This document shows, piece by piece, positions 46,285-54,762 of a stretch of DNA of 64,000 nucleotides. Location of the stretch: assembly GCF_004402045.1 (NCBI RefSeq), contig NZ_SOMG01000030.1, positions 434,001-498,000 on the forward strand. The letters are read 5' to 3'. The translations under genes and the position numbers were made by a program. The stretch is from Lelliottia nimipressuralis. Lineage in GTDB: Bacteria > Pseudomonadota > Gammaproteobacteria > Enterobacterales > Enterobacteriaceae. The notes beneath the pieces are model-generated. The model saw only the letters and a program-made list of their open reading frames with translations. It had not been told where the DNA came from and made no database searches. Numbering within the stretch: the stretch's first letter is position 1; each line of letters starts with the position of its first letter.

Positions 46285-47211
46285 ATGAATAAACTCGACG
46301 CTTTTATCCAGCATGCAGTCAGCTCCGTTCCCGTCAGCGGGACATCGCTTATCTCCTCGTTATACGGTGACGCGCTTTCCCATCGCGGCGGTGAGATTTG
46401 GCTCGGCAGCCTGGCTGCCTTGCTGGAAGGCATGGGGTTTGGCGAGCGCTTCGTACGTACCGCGCTGTTTCGCCTCAACAAAGAGGGTTGGCTGGACGTC
46501 TCGCGCATCGGGCGGCGCAGCTTTTACCGCCTGAGCGATAAAGGGCTGCGCCTGACGCGTCGCGCGGAGAATAAGATCTACCGCGCGGAACTGCCCGCCT
46601 GGGACGGCAAATGGTTATTGCTGCTCTCCGAGGGGCTGGATAAAAACACCCTTGCCGACGTTAAAAAACAGCTTATCTGGCAGGGGTTTGGCACGCTGGC
46701 GCCGAGCCTGATGGCCTCGCCGTCGCAGCATCTGGCAGATGTGCAGTCCCTGCTTCACGATGCCGGGGTGGCGGAAAACGTGATTTTCTTTGAAGCCCAC
46801 TCGCCGCTGGCGCTCTCCCGCGCCGCGCTGCGTTCGCGGGTAGAAGAGTGCTGGCAGTTGACCGAGCAAAACGCGATGTACGAGACGTTTATCAGCTCGT
46901 TTCGCCCGCTGCTGCCGCTGCTGAAAGAGGCCGCGCCGGAGGAACTGACGCCGGAACGCTGCTTCCAGATCCAGCTGTTACTGATTCACTTTTATCGTCG
47001 CGTGGTGCTGAAAGACCCGCTGCTGCCGGAAGAGTTACTGCCTGCGCACTGGGCGGGACAAAGCGCCCGACAGCTTTGCATCAATATTTATCAGCGTGTG
47101 GCACCGGGGGCGCTGGCGTTTGTCAGCGAGAAGGGCGAAACCTCCGTCGGCGAACTGCCCGTGCCCGGCACGCTCTACTATCAACGCTTTGGTGGTCTTA
47201 CAAGCGCATAA
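46285..47211 (+). CDS. paaX: PaaX, phenylacetyl-CoA-responsive repressor
   Basis: A 308-residue GntR-like repressor (E. coli 316; the C-terminus here is shorter, ending QRFGGLTSA). The winged helix is near residues 40-95 (GGEIWLGSLAALLEGMGFGERFVRTALFRLNKEGWL). PaaX represses paaA and paaZ until phenylacetyl-CoA binds. The start at 46285 (MNKLDAF) matches E. coli; another in-frame ATG at 46276 lies nine bases before. It has its own ~110 bp leader after the repeat. Confidence 0.94.
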   Translation: MNKLDAFIQHAVSSVPVSGTSLISSLYGDALSHRGGEIWLGSLAALLEGMGFGERFVRTALFRLNKEGWLDVSRIGRRSFYRLSDKGLRLTRRAENKIYRAELPAWDGKWLLLLSEGLDKNTLADVKKQLIWQGFGTLAPSLMASPSQHLADVQSLLHDAGVAENVIFFEAHSPLALSRAALRSRVEECWQLTEQNAMYETFISSFRPLLPLLKEAAPEELTPERCFQIQLLLIHFYRRVVLKDPLLPEELLPAHWAGQSARQLCINIYQRVAPGALAFVSEKGETSVGELPVPGTLYYQRFGGLTSA

Positions 47212-47220
47212 GGAGTGAAA

Positions 47221-47817
47221 ATGCCTGTTTATCAAATTGACGGTCTGACGCCGGTAGTGCCGGATGAGAGCTATGTTCACCCGACGGCGGTGCTGATTGG
47301 TGACGTGATTTTGGGCAAAGGCGTTTATGTTGGCCCCAATGCCAGCCTGCGCGGCGACTTTGGTCGTATCGTGGTGAAAGACGGTGCGAACATTCAGGAT
47401 AACTGCGTGATGCACGGTTTCCCGGAGCAGGACACGGTGGTGGAAGAGGACGGGCATATCGGCCACAGCGCCATTCTCCACGGCTGCGTGATCCGCCGCA
47501 ATGCGCTGGTGGGCATGAACGCGGTGGTGATGGACGGGGCCGTCATTGGTGAAAACAGCATCGTTGGCGCGGCGGCGTTCGTGAAGGCGAAAGCGGAAAT
47601 GCCCGCCAACCATTTGATTATCGGCAGCCCGGCCAAAGCGATCCGTGAGCTCAGCGAGCAGGAGCTGGCCTGGAAGCAGCAGGGCACGCGGGAGTATCAG
47701 GTGCTGGTGGAACGCTGCAAGCTGACGATGCATCAGGTAGAGCCGCTGCGTGAGGTTGAGGCCGATCGCAAACGACTGACGTTTGACGAGAATTTACGGC
47801 CGAAGTCGGCGGTGTAG
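47221..47817 (+). CDS. paaY: PaaY, hexapeptide-repeat thioesterase
   Basis: A 198-residue left-handed beta-helix protein of the gamma-carbonic anhydrase type (E. coli 196). Hexapeptide repeats ([20 protein letters not shown]) and metal-binding His in HGFPEQD and [10 protein letters not shown] are present. In E. coli PaaY hydrolyses ring-hydroxylated CoA thioesters that accumulate when the path stalls. The ATG at 47221 follows AAGGAGTG; a GTG at 47215 overlaps that site. Nine bases after paaX. Confidence 0.94.
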   Translation: MPVYQIDGLTPVVPDESYVHPTAVLIGDVILGKGVYVGPNASLRGDFGRIVVKDGANIQDNCVMHGFPEQDTVVEEDGHIGHSAILHGCVIRRNALVGMNAVVMDGAVIGENSIVGAAAFVKAKAEMPANHLIIGSPAKAIRELSEQELAWKQQGTREYQVLVERCKLTMHQVEPLREVEADRKRLTFDENLRPKSAV

Positions 47818-47843
47818 GGTGGTTCTGCTTTGAGGATGCCAGT

Positions 47844-48326
47844 ATGACTAGCTTTTACCCATTTACAGCCACTAGCCTGGATGGCCGACCGATCTCTATG
47901 ACCGACTACGCGGGTAAAGTGGTTTTAGTCGTGAATACGGCAAGCCAGTGCGGCTTCACGCCTCAGTACGCCGGTCTTGAAGCGCTATACAAGAAATACG
48001 CGGCTCAAGGGCTGGTGGTGCTTGGCTTCCCCTGCAACCAGTTTGGTAAGCAGGAATCCGGCGGTGCCGATGATATCTCAAAGACCTGTTACATCAACTA
48101 CGGCGTCAGTTTCCCAATGTTCGAGAAAGTAGAGGTAAATGGAGCCTCAGCGCACCCGCTGTTTCGTTATCTGAAAAACGAATTGCCCGGCGTGCTGGGC
48201 GGGAGAATTAAGTGGAACTTTACGAAGTTTCTGATCGGACGCAACGGGGAACCTCTCAAGCGCTTTGCACCGATGACCAAGCCCGAGAACATGGAGTCTG
48301 CGATCCTTGCGGCCCTGGAAAGCTAA
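47844..48326 (+). CDS. Glutathione peroxidase-family protein
   Basis: A 160-residue peroxidase of the thioredoxin fold. The active-site Cys is C36 in NTASQCGFTPQY (Cys, not selenocysteine), with the conserved LGFPCNQFGKQE and WNFTKFLIGRNG motifs carrying Gln and Trp of the catalytic set. It reduces hydrogen or organic peroxides with thioredoxin or glutathione. Distinct from E. coli BtuE, which is longer (183) and differs in the second half. It follows paaY by 26 bases on the same strand; it might be read through with paaXY and meet peroxide made by TynA, but that is inference. Confidence 0.9.
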   Translation: MTSFYPFTATSLDGRPISMTDYAGKVVLVVNTASQCGFTPQYAGLEALYKKYAAQGLVVLGFPCNQFGKQESGGADDISKTCYINYGVSFPMFEKVEVNGASAHPLFRYLKNELPGVLGGRIKWNFTKFLIGRNGEPLKRFAPMTKPENMESAILAALES

Positions 48327-48460
48327 GTTTCTTTGTTTTTAGCAGCCCTGATGGCCTTTCTTTAGTCTGTTTTTCGACTTGTTTTCCCCTATTTGTTATA
48401 TAGCGAAAGAAAATTTATATGGCATAAATGCACCATACGAATATCAAAGGGAACGACCTT

Positions 48461-48766
48461 ATGTCGCTTTATGACCTTAAGACTGAAGCAAATGCATTAA
48501 ATGAGGCCTGGCGCTCTCACGTATTAGGCCGCGTTGGGGAAGCAAATCTCAAAATTTTACGAATGGATGAGCGCTCAGTCACTGAAGAGGTGCATGAGTA
48601 TGACGAGGGGTTACTGGTCATTGACGGACGTCTGGAACTGAGTGTTAACGGCAAAAAAATCTCTGTAAGCTCGGGCGAGCTTTATATAGCTAAAGCGGGC
48701 GTTCCTCATACCGTGGAAATCGGCAGCTTTGGCACACTGGTTATCATCGATCTACCCGAAACCTAA
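48461..48766 (+). CDS. Small cupin-domain protein
   Basis: A 101-residue single-domain cupin. Motif 1 resembles VHEYDEGLLVIDGRLEL and motif 2 ELYIAKAGVPHTVEIG, with one to two His available for a metal. The start at 48461 (MSLYDLKTEAN) is preferred because AAGGGA lies at the right distance; an in-frame ATG at 48428 is less likely. Function unknown; such small cupins bind metals or sugar-like ligands. Not obviously linked to its neighbours. Confidence 0.75.
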   Translation: MSLYDLKTEANALNEAWRSHVLGRVGEANLKILRMDERSVTEEVHEYDEGLLVIDGRLELSVNGKKISVSSGELYIAKAGVPHTVEIGSFGTLVIIDLPET

Positions 48767-48817
48767 ATTTCAGACTGCTGACAAAATGCGATTTGTGAGT
48801 TTCGCCCGGTGTGAAAT

Positions 48818-48847
48818 GTAGGCCGGGTAAGCGCAGCGCCACCCGGC
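48818..48847. repeat. REP element
   Basis: GTAGGCCGGGTAAGCGCAGC...CCACCCGGC, between the cupin gene and the convergent omptin gene. Confidence 0.85.
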
Positions 48848-48892
48848 AAAAAAGACGGTTAAAATATTGATGGCGGGGTTTGTCATCAATCT

Positions 48893-48911
48893 CAGGCCCC
48901 GTAAGGGGCCT
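48893..48911. terminator. Bidirectional hairpin downstream of the omptin gene
   Basis: AGGCCCC / GGGGCCT arms with a GTAA loop; on the plus strand followed by GGTCTGTTTT. It lies 21 bases beyond the omptin stop. Confidence 0.6.
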
Positions 48912-48931
48912 GGTCTGTTTTAACGCCTGAA

Positions 48932-49870
48932 TTAGAAGCGATATTGCAGACCCGCTGTAATGGTATAGTTATGGTTAGAAATACCCGCAGCGTCCCCGCC
49001 AATAGAGCCGGATTCGCCAGTGTTGGTATCAATAATCTGCGTACCGCCTTTACCTTCTTCGTAACTGCTATAGGTAAATTCAGCAAAAACTTTGGCGTGC
49101 GGCGTCACATAATATCCGGCATCAACGGATGCGCCATAATAACGGGAATCCGTTGTCTTCTCGCGGAAGGTTAAATCGCGCATGTAGTGCTCGTCGTTAT
49201 CATGCGCACGGACCCAGTCACTGAATTTAAACAGGGCATTAAATTCAAAGTCATTAAAACGGTACTGTCCTGCAAGGCCAATATACGGCATGGAGAAACG
49301 CTGGCTATAACCAATACCGCGTTCGCCTGCCGGGAAGTTCCCCTGATAGGCGCCGTTATCGTAATTGTAAGAACCCCCGGTCGCCGTCCAGCTGAAGCGG
49401 GTTTCCTGATAACCAGCGGTTACGCCCGCTTTATAGTTATCGCCCTGGAAGATCCAGCCTTTTACGTTGAGATCGTATTCATTGGCATAGTTAACGTTGG
49501 TCGAAGGATGGCTTGAATGGTCTGTCCAGGAGGATTGTTTTGCATTCATCCAGTCATAGTCATCCATATGACCTGAGCCTGATGCCAGGGACGTCCAGCC
49601 GCGGGCATTCAGTGTCAAAAATGAGTATGCATCCCAGGAAATATCGCCTTTCAGAATAGCGACATTTTTTATTTTCCAGTCCAGCTGGCTAATTTTTCTT
49701 CCTGTGACTTCGTCATAAACCATCTCATGGGATTTTCCGCTCAGCATCCCGGCAGAGGCTGAAACCGTTAAACTTTCCGGTGAAAAATCCGGTGTGACTT
49801 GTGAGGTACCTGCATATACTGCCCCTGAAAACGCGGCCATCATCATTCCCGCAACGATATTTCTTGTCAT
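48932..49870 (-). CDS. Omptin outer-membrane protease, Pla/PgtE subfamily
   Basis: A 312-residue precursor: 20-residue signal peptide (ends VYA) and a 292-residue ten-stranded barrel, the exact mature length of Yersinia Pla. The active-site residues fall at Pla positions: Asp84 and Asp86 (MDDYDW), Ser99, Asp206 and His208 (DNDEHY) in mature numbering. Long stretches ([47 protein letters not shown]) are as in Pla and Salmonella PgtE, rather than OmpT. Such enzymes cleave plasminogen, complement and antimicrobial peptides when LPS is short. The residue at mature position 259 is Ile. Monocistronic. Host-interaction function is inferred. Confidence 0.94.
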   Translation of the reverse strand: MTRNIVAGMMMAAFSGAVYAGTSQVTPDFSPESLTVSASAGMLSGKSHEMVYDEVTGRKISQLDWKIKNVAILKGDISWDAYSFLTLNARGWTSLASGSGHMDDYDWMNAKQSSWTDHSSHPSTNVNYANEYDLNVKGWIFQGDNYKAGVTAGYQETRFSWTATGGSYNYDNGAYQGNFPAGERGIGYSQRFSMPYIGLAGQYRFNDFEFNALFKFSDWVRAHDNDEHYMRDLTFREKTTDSRYYGASVDAGYYVTPHAKVFAEFTYSSYEEGKGGTQIIDTNTGESGSIGGDAAGISNHNYTITAGLQYRF

Positions 49871-49997
49871 TTTTATTTCCCTAAAACAAATTAATCAATG
49901 AGTTGCAGGGGAATAGTAAAAGTCATACAAATAAGAATCAACTGCCAGTTTTGGTAATTTTTTTATAATTTGACGTAAGGTGTGATATTTAACTTTG

Positions 49998-50018
49998 GGC
50001 CGCCTGAAGGAGGCGGCC
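49998..50018 (-). terminator. GC-rich hairpin downstream of the VOC gene
   Basis: Perfect 7 bp arms GGCCGCC / GGCGGCC between the VOC stop and the omptin start; no T-run, so only a possible terminator. Confidence 0.4.
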
Positions 50019-50099
50019 GCGAATATTTAAATCATTACTGGCTCAATGCGAAATAACAGTCAGTTGATTTACTGTAACCGGCGCCACAATAAATTCCGT

Positions 50100-50537
50100 T
50101 TACCCGCGCAGCCACGGCGTGATCGTCAGGCCGGTCAGCAGGCCTTCCGGGCTGAGCAGGCGAGTAACGGTCTGGCCCCACGGTTCTGTGCGGTTGGCCA
50201 CCAGCAGGCGATAGCCTTTTTCACTCAGAATGCGGGTAGCCGAGTCAAGTTCCTGCACCTCGTATTCAATCCATCCCTGCGGTATCGGGTACTCAGAGGG
50301 CCACTGCGCTTCACCAAAACAGGAGGCTGCCGCCTGTGAAAGCGGCCAGACGGCAAAATGCTTCACGCCCTCCAGCTGCCCCTCTTCAGCGAGCAGATAG
50401 TCGCTGTTACCCTCCATGGGCTTCAGCGGTAAACCGAGTGTATGGACATAAAACGCGGTGCTGGCGTCGGTGCTTTGTGAAATGGGCCCGAAGCCGGCGA
50501 TAAATAAGACATCAATTCCCGGTAACGTCTGCGACAT
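50100..50537 (-). CDS. VOC (glyoxalase/bleomycin resistance) superfamily protein
   Basis: A 145-residue single VOC domain of two beta-alpha-beta-beta-beta units (DVLFIAGFGPISQSTDASTAFYVHTLGLPL; WIEYEVQELDSATRILSEKGYRLL; LSPEGLLTGLTITPWLR). Metal-ligand His residues usual in glyoxalases are not obvious, so it may be a binding protein or dioxygenase-like relic. The ATG at 50537 follows AAGGAG; a GTG two codons upstream overlaps that site. It lies 65 bases downstream of the MFS gene on the same strand and may be cotranscribed with it. Confidence 0.78.
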   Translation of the reverse strand: MSQTLPGIDVLFIAGFGPISQSTDASTAFYVHTLGLPLKPMEGNSDYLLAEEGQLEGVKHFAVWPLSQAAASCFGEAQWPSEYPIPQGWIEYEVQELDSATRILSEKGYRLLVANRTEPWGQTVTRLLSPEGLLTGLTITPWLRG

Positions 50538-50601
50538 ATCCACTCCTTAATTGGCTGAAACTCCAGAATTTATAGTACGACTCTCAGATCGGGTACCGCA
50601 T

Positions 50602-51762
50602 TCACCGTACCTGCGCTTCCCCGACGGGTTTAAATTTCAACGCGATGACGATCAGCAGGATAACACCCGCACTCATGACCAGCCATGCGCTGGTCAGTGA
50701 GACAGCGCTGTCGCGAACGATCCCCGCAATTAACGGCATTAGCGCGGCAATCATATATCCACCTCCCTGAACTTTAGACAGTAGCTTCCCGGCCTGCGCG
50801 GGCGTTTGTGCGTGATCGAAGGTGACAATGAGCGACAGCGGGAAGAGGGCGCCGATCCCTGTGCCAAGCAGCAGTGTTGATAATACCGGCGTGGTGCCCG
50901 GCGCAAAGACCAGACACAGTAATCCTGCCAGCAGCAGCAACAGGACCGTAATCAGCGGAGCACGGCGATCGGGGAATTTACCGATAAGCGCGGAGACGAC
51001 AAACCCTGCGACCACCTCGGTTAACGTCAGCCAGGCCAGCATATAGCCGCTGCTGCGTGCGGACCATCCCGCCTGAATATAGAGCGGCGGCAGCCAGGCT
51101 AATACCAGCGTGTAGGCTCCCGTCCCTACGCCGAAAAAGAGCAGCAGTAACCCTGTCCGGGAGGAGGAGAGCGTAACGGTTTCGCGGGCCGTATTTTCAC
51201 TTTGCGAACGCGTCACCAGGGTCAGCCATAGCATCAGCGCAAGCAGTGCTAACAGGCCTGCCATGGCCAGCGCCGGTTTTAGCGTTAGCCACGAAAACAA
51301 CGGCTCGGCGCTGGCGGCGGCTACTGCAGCACCGGCCATAATGCCGGTGCTGAACAGCGACATGACCGTGCTGGCCGTTTGCGAATACTCTTTTTTTATC
51401 AGGGCAGGCATTAACGCCTGGATCGTGCCGATGCTGGCCCCACCCAGTAACGCGGTGCCCATCAGGCTCACCAGCGAGGCACTCAAACCGCGTAATAAAC
51501 AGGCCACCAGCAGGATGAAAAGTCCGATCATAATCCCCCGGACGGCACCCACTCTGGCTAACAGCCAGGGTCCGCACAGGGCGGCCAGGCCCATCATCGC
51601 GACCGGCAGGGTAGTCAGCAGGCTGAATTGTGTGGCCGTCAGTCCCGCTTCGCGCTGTAGCACGGAAAACAGCGGTCCGACAGACGCCAGAATGGGGCGC
51701 AGGTTCAACCCGACGATAAAAGCGATAACGGCAAAGAGTATTGGAGACGTGCGTTTCAACAT
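50602..51762 (-). CDS. CynX/NimT-type MFS transporter
   Basis: A 386-residue 12-helix major facilitator of the cyanate/nitroimidazole (CynX/NimT/YeaN) group; the N-terminus LFAVIAFIVGLNLRPILASVGPL is characteristic. The start at 51762 is chosen since the longer frame reads through the divergent marR-type gene. The promoter region holds a perfect 22 bp palindrome shared with the divergent MarR gene, so this exporter or importer is almost surely its target. Substrate unknown. Confidence 0.88.
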   Translation of the reverse strand: MLKRTSPILFAVIAFIVGLNLRPILASVGPLFSVLQREAGLTATQFSLLTTLPVAMMGLAALCGPWLLARVGAVRGIMIGLFILLVACLLRGLSASLVSLMGTALLGGASIGTIQALMPALIKKEYSQTASTVMSLFSTGIMAGAAVAAASAEPLFSWLTLKPALAMAGLLALLALMLWLTLVTRSQSENTARETVTLSSSRTGLLLLFFGVGTGAYTLVLAWLPPLYIQAGWSARSSGYMLAWLTLTEVVAGFVVSALIGKFPDRRAPLITVLLLLLAGLLCLVFAPGTTPVLSTLLLGTGIGALFPLSLIVTFDHAQTPAQAGKLLSKVQGGGYMIAALMPLIAGIVRDSAVSLTSAWLVMSAGVILLIVIALKFKPVGEAQVR

Positions 51763-51808
51763 GGGATCCTTTTCGGCTATGAATGGCCCGGGCAAATCAC
51801 CGCGAGCA

Positions 51809-51830
51809 TTTATCTTAACGTTAAGATAAA
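51809..51830. promoter_or_regulatory. Perfect 22 bp palindrome: MarR-family operator
   Basis: Half-site TTTATCTTAAC directly followed by its exact reverse complement. It lies 46 bases before the MFS start and 62 before the marR-type start, and looks like MarR/SlyA-type operators (ATCTTAA arms). Confidence 0.8.
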
Positions 51831-51892
51831 ATGTATTTTTGTGTAAGATGTACCGCACAACACGATAAATTCCCATGCCATCAGGGGTGAAA

Positions 51893-52432
51893 ATGAAAGA
51901 CCATGTAGACTTCGTCGTCGACCAGTGGAGCAGCGCCATGCCTGAGCTGGACGCCTCGTCGATGAGAATCTTTGGCCGAATACTCAGGCTAATGAAGCAC
52001 CTGGGTAAAAAACGCGCGCAGGCCATGGCGCCGTTTGGCTTTCGCGAGGGCGAATTTGACGTGCTCGCCACGCTGCGCCGCGCCGGAGCACCGTACTGTC
52101 TATCGCCAACGCAGCTGTATAAATCGCTACTGATCACCTCAGGGGCGATGACGAACCGGCTAACGCATCTTGAACAACAAGGGCTTATCCGGCGAATTGC
52201 CGATCCCGATGACAAGCGCAGCACTCTCGTAAGTCTGACGTCACTCGGGCTGGAGCGTATCGAACAGGCGCTACTCGTTCATACCCAAACGCAGAATGCG
52301 CTGCTGCGAAACTTGTCTGATGCACAACGCGCGCAGCTGGAATCCCTGCTCAGAGAGTTACTGCTGACGTTTCCGCCCGAGGAGGAGGTGGATAAACCGC
52401 TGAGTGCAGATAAAAAACCACTACATGAATAA
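51893..52432 (+). CDS. MarR-family transcriptional regulator
   Basis: A 179-residue winged-helix regulator. DNA-binding part about residues 50-120: EFDVLATLRRAG, LSPTQLYKSLLITSGAMTNRLTHLEQQGLI (recognition helix) and the wing RIADPDDKRSTLVSLT. The start at 51893 is selected for AGGGGTGA upstream; an in-frame ATG at 51875 has no such site. Divergent from the MFS gene around a perfect palindrome, so it most likely represses both and responds to the transported compound. Confidence 0.9.
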   Translation: MKDHVDFVVDQWSSAMPELDASSMRIFGRILRLMKHLGKKRAQAMAPFGFREGEFDVLATLRRAGAPYCLSPTQLYKSLLITSGAMTNRLTHLEQQGLIRRIADPDDKRSTLVSLTSLGLERIEQALLVHTQTQNALLRNLSDAQRAQLESLLRELLLTFPPEEEVDKPLSADKKPLHE

Positions 52433-52452
52433 ACCTCACTGAAAGGGAAACT

Positions 52453-53376
52453 ATGTCCTTACCTCCACTGTATGCCCTGCGCGCTTTTGAAGTTGCCGCA
52501 CGGCTGAACTCCTTCAGCAAGGCCGCTGAAGCGCTCAATATCACGCCGGGGGCGGTCAGCAGGCATGTCCGGACGCTTGAAATGTGGTTCGACTGTGAGC
52601 TTTTTAAACGGCAGGGCCCGAGAGTCGAGGTCAGTGACGCCGGACGCGTTCTGGCCGGGCAACTTAGCGAGAGTTTCACCAGCATTGAGTGGGCCTGTCG
52701 CGCATTCAAAAGTGAAAACCACCTTTTGCGCCTTAAAGCACCCAGCTCCCTGACGATGAAGTGGCTTCTTCATGTTCTGAAAACCTTTCGTGATAACCAT
52801 GCAAAACCCAAAGTGGAAATTGCCAGCGTCTGGATGGACTTTGACACGGTTGACTTCAGCCGTGAGCCTTACGATTGTGCGATCCTCCTCGGTAATGGCT
52901 ATTTTGGTGAGTCAACAGAAAGCCGGTTGCTTTTCAGCGAATGGCTCATTCCGGTCTGTACCCCGTCATTGCTTGAATCTGCCCGGCATCAGCTTCCACA
53001 GTGCGATCTTATCCATCCCTCACGGGACCGGCGGGACTGGAGGCGCTGGCTGAAAAGAACGGGGTTATTCTCCGGGCTCGACGTGAGTGGAGGAATAGTG
53101 TTCGACACCCTGGAGCAGGGAAGCCTGGCCGCCATGAACGGCCATGGCGTCGCGATGGCCGATCTTTGTCTTACCCGCGAGGCGCTTGAGGGTGGACTGC
53201 TTGCGCTGCCTTTCAGGGAAGCTATCGCGACGGGCGACGGCTACTATATTGTTTGGCCGAAAAATTCGCTCAGAACACAGAGCATTGAATGCCTGCTGAC
53301 CTGGCTTAATTTCCATACGCCGGTTGTTCCTTCTCTGGACATTGTTTATCTGGATGACGATGAAAAAAGGTTTTAA
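52453..53376 (+). CDS. LysR-family regulator, GcvA-like
   Basis: A 307-residue LysR-type regulator. The N-terminal helix-turn-helix (LYALRAFEVAARLNSFSKAAEALNITPGAVSRHVRTLE, residues 6-43) is of the GcvA/AmpR class. The C-terminal periplasmic-binding-like domain senses an unknown ligand. It begins 20 bases after the MarR gene, so it may be cotranscribed. No divergent partner; its target may be the gene at 53430 or lie elsewhere. Confidence 0.88.
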   Translation: MSLPPLYALRAFEVAARLNSFSKAAEALNITPGAVSRHVRTLEMWFDCELFKRQGPRVEVSDAGRVLAGQLSESFTSIEWACRAFKSENHLLRLKAPSSLTMKWLLHVLKTFRDNHAKPKVEIASVWMDFDTVDFSREPYDCAILLGNGYFGESTESRLLFSEWLIPVCTPSLLESARHQLPQCDLIHPSRDRRDWRRWLKRTGLFSGLDVSGGIVFDTLEQGSLAAMNGHGVAMADLCLTREALEGGLLALPFREAIATGDGYYIVWPKNSLRTQSIECLLTWLNFHTPVVPSLDIVYLDDDEKRF

Positions 53377-53389
53377 TACTCTTTAAGTG

Positions 53390-53415
53390 CAGGATATTCC
53401 TTTCGGAATATCCTG
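53390..53415. terminator. Bidirectional terminator between the LysR gene and a hypothetical gene
   Basis: Perfect 11 bp arms CAGGATATTCC / GGAATATCCTG with a TTTC loop between two convergent stops; no long T-run. Confidence 0.7.
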
Positions 53416-53429
53416 CCTGTGGAGTGTAT

Positions 53430-53900
53430 TTATGCGTAGGGAATATTGGCCATTTTCTTATATCTTTCCGGCAGCGCGCTGTTCAGGTTGAGTAATTTAT
53501 CCAGAATATAAAGCGCAGGCGTCCCCTTTTCGCGTTCGGCATCGATCAGCGCAGAACGTAACAGATTGGCAGCCGAGGTCATTTTACGGAAGTAATCCTC
53601 AGATTCAGGCGTCTGCACTTCGCCTGACGCAGCGTAACGCACCTGGGGCCAGCCTGCGAAGTCAAGCAGCGGGAGGTTCCCCTCATCTTTTGGTAAATGC
53701 GCTGCGAGCAGTTCCTCGGCGTTACCCGGGTTACCCTGAGCGAAAGCCAGGAGATGCAGTCGATGGATAAAGGGTGACAGCACTTCTGAATTTTCCTTTT
53801 CTGCTGAAAGAAGCTTTATAAACTCATGTATATTTTCATTGGTACTGTTTTTATGTGGCGGAAAAATTTTCATTACATGAAATAGAATATCGAGTGTCAT
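53430..53900 (-). CDS. Hypothetical cytoplasmic protein
   Basis: A 156-residue soluble protein without signal peptide or membrane segment; mostly helical by composition, with repeats of hydrophobic Leu-rich helices (IHEFIKLLSAEKENSEVL; HRLHLLAFAQGNPGNAEELLAAHL; SALIDAEREKGTPALYILDKLL). The residues LLDFAGWPQVRYAASGEVQTPES form a more structured middle. No family recognised. It lies convergent to the LysR gene. A long inverted repeat lies upstream. Confidence 0.6.
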   Translation of the reverse strand: MTLDILFHVMKIFPPHKNSTNENIHEFIKLLSAEKENSEVLSPFIHRLHLLAFAQGNPGNAEELLAAHLPKDEGNLPLLDFAGWPQVRYAASGEVQTPESEDYFRKMTSAANLLRSALIDAEREKGTPALYILDKLLNLNSALPERYKKMANIPYA

Positions 53901-53924
53901 AGGTGCTCCATATGCGCGCGGTAT

Positions 53925-54023
53925 TATTTATCGTTTGTATATCGATGTTTTTTTAAATTCACTAATCAAGCAGGTTTAAAAGGATGATATTTCATGGTGG
54001 CTATGTTTGAAAAACGATAAATA
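53925..54023. repeat. Long-range 12 bp inverted repeat in the 53.9-54.2 kb gap
   Basis: TATTTATCGTTT at 53925-53936 and its exact reverse complement AAACGATAAATA at 54012-54023, 75 bases apart, in an otherwise gene-free 320-base gap between the hypothetical gene (-) and the WbuC-like gene (+). Could be paired regulator sites acting through looping. Nothing else was recognised in the gap. Confidence 0.5.
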
Positions 54024-54220
54024 GTGAGCATCAATGTGAGTTTTACTCAATGTTGGGTGCTCTGTCGCCGCGAAAAGTGGCGCTTTGGACATCGGCCTTG
54101 CGTAATATCTCCCTGCAGCGATTTGTTTCACAAATGCCATGGCTCAGCGACTGTTCCAAATGGTATAACGTCCTGCGGCAAGCGGGTTGCCGTCGTCTGA
54201 CCCCATTCACAAAGGTGTAT

Positions 54221-54697
54221 ATGAAACAAATTACTTTCAGTGACCTGCAGCAACAGAGCGAGCAGGCCGCAAATTCCCCTCGCTTACGCGCGCATCGTAA
54301 TTTACATCCTGAACTGAGCGACCCGGTGCAGCGTCTGGCCATTGCCATGGAGCCCGGTACCTATGTTCGCCCCCATCGTCACCCGCACACGTTTGAACTG
54401 CTGACCGCGCTTAGCGGCCGCTTTCTGGTGCTGAATTTTGATGACAACGGTACCGTGACCCAGCGCGTTGTGTTAGGTGAAGAGTGTAAAGTACTGGAGA
54501 TGGACGCAGGTACCTGGCATGCCGTGCTGTCACTGGATAAAGGCGGCGTCATTTTTGAGGTGAAACACGGTGGTTATCAGCCCGTAGCTGAACACGATAC
54601 CGCCCCGTGGTCACCGGCTGAAAACGCGCCCGGCACCGCGGAGCTGATGAAATGGTACGCTCAGGCGCAAGTGGGTGACGGTGGTTTTTCCCTGTAG
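54221..54697 (+). CDS. WbuC-family cupin metalloprotein
   Basis: A 158-residue cupin. The metal motif is PGTYVRPHRHPHTFELL (His residues near 46-50), and a second His is in GTWHAVLSLD. WbuC proteins occur in O-antigen gene clusters and, as stand-alone copies, across enterobacteria; the reaction is unknown. AAAGGTG precedes the ATG at 54221; an in-frame start at 54050 has no homology. Alone between divergent genes. Confidence 0.85.
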   Translation: MKQITFSDLQQQSEQAANSPRLRAHRNLHPELSDPVQRLAIAMEPGTYVRPHRHPHTFELLTALSGRFLVLNFDDNGTVTQRVVLGEECKVLEMDAGTWHAVLSLDKGGVIFEVKHGGYQPVAEHDTAPWSPAENAPGTAELMKWYAQAQVGDGGFSL

Positions 54698-54710
54698 GGA
54701 TTCTGTCTTG

Positions 54711-54740
54711 TGCCCGGCGCGCGGAAAGGCGAGCCGGGCA
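54711..54740. terminator. Hairpin between convergent WbuC-like and hydrolase genes
   Basis: Perfect 8 bp arms TGCCCGGC / GCCGGGCA, 14-base loop; 13 bases after the cupin stop and 22 before the hydrolase stop on the other strand. Confidence 0.55.
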
Positions 54741-54762
54741 AGATAGACAAGATCCCGCTGAT

